Positions 59,056-64,000 of a stretch of 64,000 nucleotides of DNA are shown piece after piece. Source of the DNA: JALYNX01 sp044867525 (GTDB lineage Bacteria > Actinomycetota > Acidimicrobiia > Spongiisociales > ZC4RG35). A program made the position numbers and the translations under genes. Position 1 is the stretch's first letter, and every line of letters starts with the position of its first letter. The DNA is taken from NCBI GenBank assembly GCA_044867525.1, contig JBIOVB010000118.1:52557-116556 (forward strand), read 5' to 3'. A model generated the notes under the pieces. It had not been told where the DNA came from and ran no database searches. It worked only from the letters and a program-made list of their open reading frames with translations.

Positions 59056-59955
59056 ATGCCAGTGAGCCTCTCCGCCTCCGCTCCTTTCGGCCATGTCGCC
59101 ACCGCCATGATCACCCCGTTCACCGGGAGTGGTGAGGTGGACCACGAGAAGGCGTGGCGGTTGGCCAGATACCTCTCCGACCAGGGCTCGGACACGTTGG
59201 TGGTCACCGGCACCACCGGTGAGTCCCCGACCCTGAGCCCGGCGGAGAAACTGGCCCTCTACAAAACCGTGGTCGATGCGGTCTCCGGTAAGGAGACGAT
59301 GGTTGTTGCGGGGACGGGCAGCTACAACACCGCCGAGTCGGTGGAATTGACCGAGAAGGCGGGGGGGATCGGGTGCCACGGAGTGCTCGCGGTCACGCCC
59401 TACTACAACAAGCCGGGCCAATCGGGGTTGATCGCCCATTTCGAGGCGATCGCTGATGTCGGCGTCCCGGTGCTTCTCTACAACATCCCGAGCCGCACCG
59501 GCCGCCGGATCGAGATCGAAACCCTTGCCCGGCTCAACCAGCACGAGAACATCGTGGGTGTGAAGGACGCCGTGATGGACGTCGACTTCACCAGTCAGAC
59601 CGTGAACCGGGTCCCTTCATTGCCCGTGTACAGCGGCCAGGACTCCCACACATGGCCGATGATCGCCGTCGGTGCGATCGGGGTGGTGTCCGTGGTCAGC
59701 CATCTCGCCGGCCGCCGGGTAGCGGCGTTGGTCGCTGCCGCCCTCGCTGGTGACATGGCTGAGGCGAGGCGGATCCATCACGAGCTGCTGCCGCTGTGTG
59801 AGGCCTGTTTCCTGGAGACCAACCCAGCCCCGGTCAAGGGAGCGATGAGCAGGCTCTGGGAGCCGGTAGGAGGAGTGCGGCTCCCACTCGTCGACGCTTC
59901 CGAAGAGACGCTGATGGCCATCGAAAAGGCGGTCGGGGCGCTACAGGGCCTGTGA
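59056..59955 (+). CDS. dapA: 4-hydroxy-tetrahydrodipicolinate synthase
   Basis: 299 residues. It condenses pyruvate and aspartate semialdehyde in lysine and diaminopimelate synthesis. Signatures are GTTGESPTLSPAEK, GVLAVTPYYNKPGQSGL, the YNIPSRTG block, and the Schiff-base lysine in GVKDA. The ATG at 59056 is the natural start. It is coupled to the RNase J gene through a 4-base overlap (GTGA), the common dapA-rnj arrangement. Confidence 0.95.
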   Translation: MPVSLSASAPFGHVATAMITPFTGSGEVDHEKAWRLARYLSDQGSDTLVVTGTTGESPTLSPAEKLALYKTVVDAVSGKETMVVAGTGSYNTAESVELTEKAGGIGCHGVLAVTPYYNKPGQSGLIAHFEAIADVGVPVLLYNIPSRTGRRIEIETLARLNQHENIVGVKDAVMDVDFTSQTVNRVPSLPVYSGQDSHTWPMIAVGAIGVVSVVSHLAGRRVAALVAAALAGDMAEARRIHHELLPLCEACFLETNPAPVKGAMSRLWEPVGGVRLPLVDASEETLMAIEKAVGALQGL

Positions 59956-61586
59956 GCATCTCGGTCACCTTCTTGGGGGGCCTCGGTGAGATCGGGCGCA
60001 ACTGCGCTGCCGTGGAGATCGAGGGCCGGATCGCCCTGATCGATTGCGGGCTGATGTTCCCCGAGGAGGACATGCTCGGTGTCGACTTGGTCTTCCCGGA
60101 CTGGTCGTGGCTGGTGGACCGGTCATCGGATGTCGAGTGCGTGATCCTCACCCACGGCCACGAGGACCACACCGGGGCCCTTGCCTACTTCCTCAAAGCG
60201 ATTCCGGTGCCGGTCTATGGGACCCGGCTCAGCATCGAGCTGGCTCGGGGCAGGATCGAAGAGATGGGGGTGGAGGCCGACCTCCGGACCATTGGCTTCA
60301 AGAATTGGGTCGACCACGGCCCTTTCCGCTTCCAGCTGATCCCGGTCAGCCACTCCGTGCCCGAAGCGGCGGCCGTCGCCTTGGACACCCCGGAGGGCAT
60401 CGTGGTCCACTCCGGGGACTTCAAGCTCGACCCGACACCGATCGATCAGGTGCCCACCGACCTTCCCGCTTTTGCATCACTGGGCCGGCGAGGGGTCCGT
60501 CTCCTGCTCGCCGACTCCACCAACGCCGAGAGGCCGGGCTTCGAGCCCTCGGAGAGCTCCGTGGGGCGTCCGATCGCCGACATCGTCCGTGACGCTCCCG
60601 GCCGGGTCCTCGCGGCGTGTTTCTCCTCTCATATCCACCGCGTCCAGCAGATCGTGGACGCAGGCATCGCTTCCGGTCGAAAGATCGCCTTCTTCGGCCG
60701 TTCGATGCATCGCAACACGACGCTCGCCAAGGAGCTCGGGCTGCTCGCGGTTCCCGAGAAGTCACTCGTCGACATCTCCGAACTCGAGGGCCTCCCGCCT
60801 CAACAGCAGATGATGATCACCACCGGTAGCCAGGGCGAGCCGTTTGCCGCACTCTCCCTGATGTCCCAGGGCCGTCATCGCTTCGTCGAGCTCGGCGCAG
60901 ATGACACGGTGTTGATCTCCGCCAAGCCCATCCCCGGCAACGAGACCGCGGTATCGAAGGTGATCTCCAATCTCATCCGTCGCGGGGCGCGTGTCGTGCA
61001 TGGCCAGAACGCCGATGTCCATGTGTCGGGTCACGCCAACCGGGACGAGTTGCTCACCTTCATCAACCTGCTCCGGCCCCGGGCCTTCGTCCCGGTCCAT
61101 GGCGAATACCGCCATCTCCATGCCCACGCCGAGCTGGCGCGGACCATGGGCGTGGCCCATGTCGACGTGCTCGAGGATGGGGATCGGGTGATCCTGAGTG
61201 GGAAGAAGACAATGGTGGAGCGTCGGTCGGTGCCTGCCGGCTACGTCTACCTGGACGGGTCGTCGGTGGGCGACGTCCAGTCAGCAGTGCTCCGTGATCG
61301 GTCCCACCTCGCCGACGAGGGAGTGGTGGTGGTCACGGTCGGGATCGACCATGACACCGGGGAGATCCTTTATGGGCCCGACCTGGACAGTCACGGTTTG
61401 ATGGACGATCCGACCGCGGTGCTGGAGAAAGCCGCCGAGTCCGTGCGACAGGCGATCGAGGAGCACCCTTCGGGCCGGAGCGACATCGGGGACCTGCAGA
61501 AGACCGTGCGCTCGGCGGCAGGGAAAGTGATCCGGGCAGAGACAGCGCGCAAGCCGGTGATAGTGCCCGTCGTGATGGAGTTGTAG
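59952..61586 (+). CDS. rnj: Ribonuclease J
   Basis: 544 residues. The metallo-beta-lactamase/beta-CASP ribonuclease that carries 5-to-3 exonuclease and endonuclease activity. The zinc motif HGHEDHTGA lies at about 68-75. Other blocks are VSHSVPEAAAVAL, SGDFKLD, the beta-CASP GRKIAFFGRSMHRN, TTGSQGEP and the C-terminal HVSGHANRDELL. The GTG start overlaps the dapA stop. It most likely takes part in mRNA decay. Confidence 0.95.
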   Translation: MSISVTFLGGLGEIGRNCAAVEIEGRIALIDCGLMFPEEDMLGVDLVFPDWSWLVDRSSDVECVILTHGHEDHTGALAYFLKAIPVPVYGTRLSIELARGRIEEMGVEADLRTIGFKNWVDHGPFRFQLIPVSHSVPEAAAVALDTPEGIVVHSGDFKLDPTPIDQVPTDLPAFASLGRRGVRLLLADSTNAERPGFEPSESSVGRPIADIVRDAPGRVLAACFSSHIHRVQQIVDAGIASGRKIAFFGRSMHRNTTLAKELGLLAVPEKSLVDISELEGLPPQQQMMITTGSQGEPFAALSLMSQGRHRFVELGADDTVLISAKPIPGNETAVSKVISNLIRRGARVVHGQNADVHVSGHANRDELLTFINLLRPRAFVPVHGEYRHLHAHAELARTMGVAHVDVLEDGDRVILSGKKTMVERRSVPAGYVYLDGSSVGDVQSAVLRDRSHLADEGVVVVTVGIDHDTGEILYGPDLDSHGLMDDPTAVLEKAAESVRQAIEEHPSGRSDIGDLQKTVRSAAGKVIRAETARKPVIVPVVMEL

Positions 61587-61679
61587 AGGGCCGGGCAGAA
61601 AGGACGTCCCGACCACAGAGACGACTCCTTGCGGGTATCACCTTCCTCCGACCCTCACCCTTCGCGTTTTCGCATTCCG

Positions 61680-61707
61680 TTGGCCAAACGCCGCGGCGAT
61701 GTATTGT
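61680..61707 (+). promoter_or_regulatory. Predicted promoter of ftsK with leaderless or near-leaderless start
   Basis: TTGGCC (61680-61685) and TATTGT (61702-61707) are separated by 16 bases. The predicted transcript start at about 61714 is 3 bases before the ATG at 61717. The other ATG at 61699 would fall inside the -10 element, which argues against it. The spacer from 61587 shows no clear terminator for rnj. Confidence 0.55.
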
Positions 61708-61716
61708 TTCCGATAC

Positions 61717-63990
61717 ATGCCATCCAGGACACCCACCCGGAAGGGTTCCTCCGGGCGGAGACGGGTGTCCTCAGTCAAGAAATCCAAGCCGCAGAAGGGG
61801 ACGTTTCGCCAGAAGCTGGTGGCGACTCGTCAGTACGTGCGGACCACCCTGGGGCGTCAGACCGACGACGTCTGGGGCCTCTTCCTGATCGTGATCGCGA
61901 TCCTGGTCGTGCTCGCCTTTGTCGACCTGGCCGGCCCCTTCGGGGAGGGGATAGAGGCTGCGAGCCTCCTCCTCTTCGGGGTATGGCGATACGCCGTGCC
62001 CCTGGCGCTGATCGGGATCGGGGTGGCCTTGATAATCGGCAAGCCCCGCGAAGGCGCCCGTCGCCTCGTCGCGGGAAGCATCGCCGCCTTCATCGGGTCG
62101 CTGGCCCTCTTCCACCTGCTCACCGGGGCGGTGGCATTGACGCCCAACATCGAGCTGGTCAAGGAGCGGGGTGGTGCCGTAGGAGCGTTGCTCGCCTTCC
62201 CCATGCGACGGGTCCTCGGTCACTGGGGCGCATTCGTGGTCTTGGTGTCGATCATGGCGATGGGGGTTCTCATCGCAACCCACACCAGCGTCCGCGACCT
62301 GGTCCTCGGGGTCACCGATGCCCTGCGGTCGTTCCGCCGTCTGGCAAAGACCATGGCTGCCACCCCCGTCAAGCCCAAGGCGGCGCATGTCGCCAGGGGC
62401 CCGATGACGGTCGAAGGTCCCAGTCGAGGGCGCCATGAGCGCCCCAAGCCCGCCCGGCCCAAGCCGGAGAAGCCACCAGCCCCCGAGCCGCAACCGATCC
62501 AGAGACCTGCCGTTGTCGACCTGACGAGCCCTGGTTACCGCCTCCCTCCGTTGAGCTTGCTCGACGCCGGCACCGGCGGTGAGGTGAATCGTCGGGCTCT
62601 GGAGGACACCGCTCGCCAACTCGAGGCGACATTGACTCAGCACGGGGTCGACGCCGCCTTGACCAAGATCGTGCCCGGTCCCACGGTGACCCGGTACGAG
62701 GTGGAGCTGGCCCCCGGGGTCAAGGTGAATCGCGTTTCCAGCCTGTCCCACGATATCGCCTATGCGCTGGCCACCCCCGACGTTCGGATCCTGGTGCCGA
62801 TCCCCGGCAAGTCGGCGATCGGGGTCGAGGTCCCCAACAACAAGCGTCGCCTGGTGTCGCTTGGTGACATCCTGTCCAGCCCGGAGGCGGCGATCCCGGC
62901 CCACTCTCTGACGGTGGGCCTTGGTATGGACATCTCTGGCGACCCCAAGCTGCTCAACCTCGCCGAATTGCCCCATGTCCTGATCGCGGGTGCCACCGGG
63001 GCGGGAAAGTCGTCGTGCATCAACTCGATCGTGACCTCGCTCCTGATGAGGACCCATCCCGACGACGTTCGGCTGATCATGGTCGACCCGAAGCGGGTGG
63101 AGCTCGGCCAGTACAACGGAGTCCCCCACCTCCTCACCCGGGTGATCACCAACCCGAAGAAGGCGAACGACGCCCTGAAATGGGCCGTGGCCGAGATGGA
63201 CCGCCGCTACGACCTGCTCGCCGACGGCAAGGTCCGTGACATCGAGGGATATCGAGAGAAGTTGGACGCTGGAGGGCTCGACCCCGAAGGCTTCGATCGC
63301 TTCCCCTACATCGTGCTCCTGATCGACGAGCTCAACGACCTGATGATGGTTGCCGGGCGCGAGGTGGAGGAGTCGATCGTACGTATCGCCCAGATGGCCC
63401 GCGCCGTCGGCATCCACCTCGTGATTGCCACCCAGAGGCCTTCGGTCGACGTAATCACCGGAGTGATCAAGGCCAACATCCCGAGCCGACTCGCTTTCAG
63501 CGTCGCGTCACAAACCGACAGCAGGGTGATTCTCGACGGGTCGGGTGCCGAAAAGCTCGTCGGGATGGGCGACATGCTGGTGGTCACCGCCAAGGAGCCC
63601 CGAGCCCAGCGAATCCAGGGCGCCTGGGTGCGGGAAAGCGAGATCCAGGCCGTCGTCGAGTGGGTCCGCAAGCAGCAAGAGGCGGTGTACAAGGACCAGG
63701 AAGTCCTGGAGGTAGCCGCCGCCTCGGCCGCGGCGCAGGCAGAGGAGGAGGACGACGAAGACACCGCCCTGGCCAGAGAGGCCATGGAGATGGTGGTGCG
63801 CAGCCAGTTGGGCTCCACGTCGATGCTGCAACGCAAGCTCCGGATCGGGTTTGCCCGAGCCGGTCGGGTCATGGACATGCTGGAACGGAAGGGCGTGGTC
63901 GGGCCTTCACAGGGAAGCAAGGCCCGTGAGGTCTTGATGACGGTCGAGGAGATGCAGGGGATGCTGGCCCGGGAGCAGGTCGAGGTCTGA
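61717..63990 (+). CDS. ftsK: DNA translocase FtsK/SpoIIIE
   Basis: 757 residues. About four membrane helices (LFLIVIAILVVLAFVDL, VPLALIGIGVALIIG, LVAGSIAAFIGSLALFHLL, WGAFVVLVSIMAMGVLIAT) precede a Pro/Lys-rich linker. The motor domain has Walker A AGATGAGKSS near 422-430, VDPKRVELGQYNGVPHLLTRVITN, LLIDELNDLMMV and VIATQRPSVDVITGVIKANIPSR. A gamma winged-helix domain (SMLQRKLRIGFARAGRVMDMLERKGVVGPSQGSKAREVL) ends it, as in proteins that read KOPS-like sites. It helps clear chromosome DNA from the division septum. The linker is short compared with enterobacterial FtsK. It ends 10 bases before the window edge. Confidence 0.95.
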   Translation: MPSRTPTRKGSSGRRRVSSVKKSKPQKGTFRQKLVATRQYVRTTLGRQTDDVWGLFLIVIAILVVLAFVDLAGPFGEGIEAASLLLFGVWRYAVPLALIGIGVALIIGKPREGARRLVAGSIAAFIGSLALFHLLTGAVALTPNIELVKERGGAVGALLAFPMRRVLGHWGAFVVLVSIMAMGVLIATHTSVRDLVLGVTDALRSFRRLAKTMAATPVKPKAAHVARGPMTVEGPSRGRHERPKPARPKPEKPPAPEPQPIQRPAVVDLTSPGYRLPPLSLLDAGTGGEVNRRALEDTARQLEATLTQHGVDAALTKIVPGPTVTRYEVELAPGVKVNRVSSLSHDIAYALATPDVRILVPIPGKSAIGVEVPNNKRRLVSLGDILSSPEAAIPAHSLTVGLGMDISGDPKLLNLAELPHVLIAGATGAGKSSCINSIVTSLLMRTHPDDVRLIMVDPKRVELGQYNGVPHLLTRVITNPKKANDALKWAVAEMDRRYDLLADGKVRDIEGYREKLDAGGLDPEGFDRFPYIVLLIDELNDLMMVAGREVEESIVRIAQMARAVGIHLVIATQRPSVDVITGVIKANIPSRLAFSVASQTDSRVILDGSGAEKLVGMGDMLVVTAKEPRAQRIQGAWVRESEIQAVVEWVRKQQEAVYKDQEVLEVAAASAAAQAEEEDDEDTALAREAMEMVVRSQLGSTSMLQRKLRIGFARAGRVMDMLERKGVVGPSQGSKAREVLMTVEEMQGMLAREQVEV

Positions 63991-64000
63991 GCTCCTACGC

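Noticed and set aside
61771..63417. Long minus-strand frame opposite ftsK
   Set aside because: Low-complexity antisense translation; ftsK has all expected motifs on the plus strand.

Overview
This is a GC-rich, gene-dense chromosomal stretch. It carries about 65 protein genes with short spacers and many 4-base stop/start overlaps. No tRNA, rRNA, CRISPR array, insertion sequence or prophage was seen. Several features point to an uncultured actinobacterium (Actinomycetota), perhaps near Acidimicrobiia: coenzyme F420 synthesis genes (cofG, cofH), several F420-type LLM and PPOX enzymes, a DUF222-HNH protein, an actinobacterial-type LexA operator, a mycothiol-enzyme-like protein, and frequent GTG/TTG starts that look leaderless. 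The phylum is well supported; the class is a guess.

Layout. 1-1050: end of an MFS exporter coupled to a TetR regulator. 1052-8240 (minus): a complete histidine operon, hisG-hisC/HAD-hisB-hisH-hisF-hisA/I/E-hisD, with a 4-base overlap at every junction. It is preceded by a promoter, an 18-residue leader peptide with five consecutive His codons, and a terminator that can be replaced by an antiterminator. 8284-16630: divergent valS, a SatD/DUF3307-like pair, DedA, an MBL hydrolase with dodecin, DUF389, a PPOX protein and an M15 peptidase lipoprotein. 16654-22214: a perfect LexA box and dnaE2, a VOC protein, and a DUF222-HNH protein. 22368-26908 (minus): small metabolic enzymes, a lytic transglycosylase, an AroQ-alpha/beta-hydrolase fusion and a lipoate-ligase-like protein. 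27025-31962: a lipoprotein, an ABC exporter, a universal stress protein, a flavin reductase and an SDR. 31971-35995: cofG, a cofH with a large extra N-terminal region, and an LLM oxidoreductase. 36032-46892 (minus): Lhr helicase, HD-GYP, BtpA, a TIGR03084-like protein, LOG, and a MoxR ATPase/VWA pair. 46952-53000: an M16 protease, small membrane proteins, glpD, an LLM enzyme and a PEBP protein. 52819-55959: a zinc-type ABC uptake system split around a Fur-family gene, with one Fur-like palindrome in the shared promoter region. 55970-63990: RRM protein, cyclophilin, redoxin, a P-loop kinase-LLM fusion, dapA-rnj and ftsK.

How the genes work together. The histidine operon appears self-contained: a HAD phosphatase domain fused to HisC is the best candidate for the otherwise missing histidinol-phosphatase. 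CofG and CofH make the deazaflavin FO, the precursor of F420, and at least four other proteins here belong to families that often use F420.

The most notable observations are the his attenuator, several uncommon domain fusions (HisC-HAD, HisA-HisI-HisE, AroQ-hydrolase, kinase-LLM, extended CofH), and a MoxR-type ATPase in which the usual Walker A Ser/Thr and Walker B Asp appear exchanged. I could not run homology searches, so claims of rarity rest on memory.
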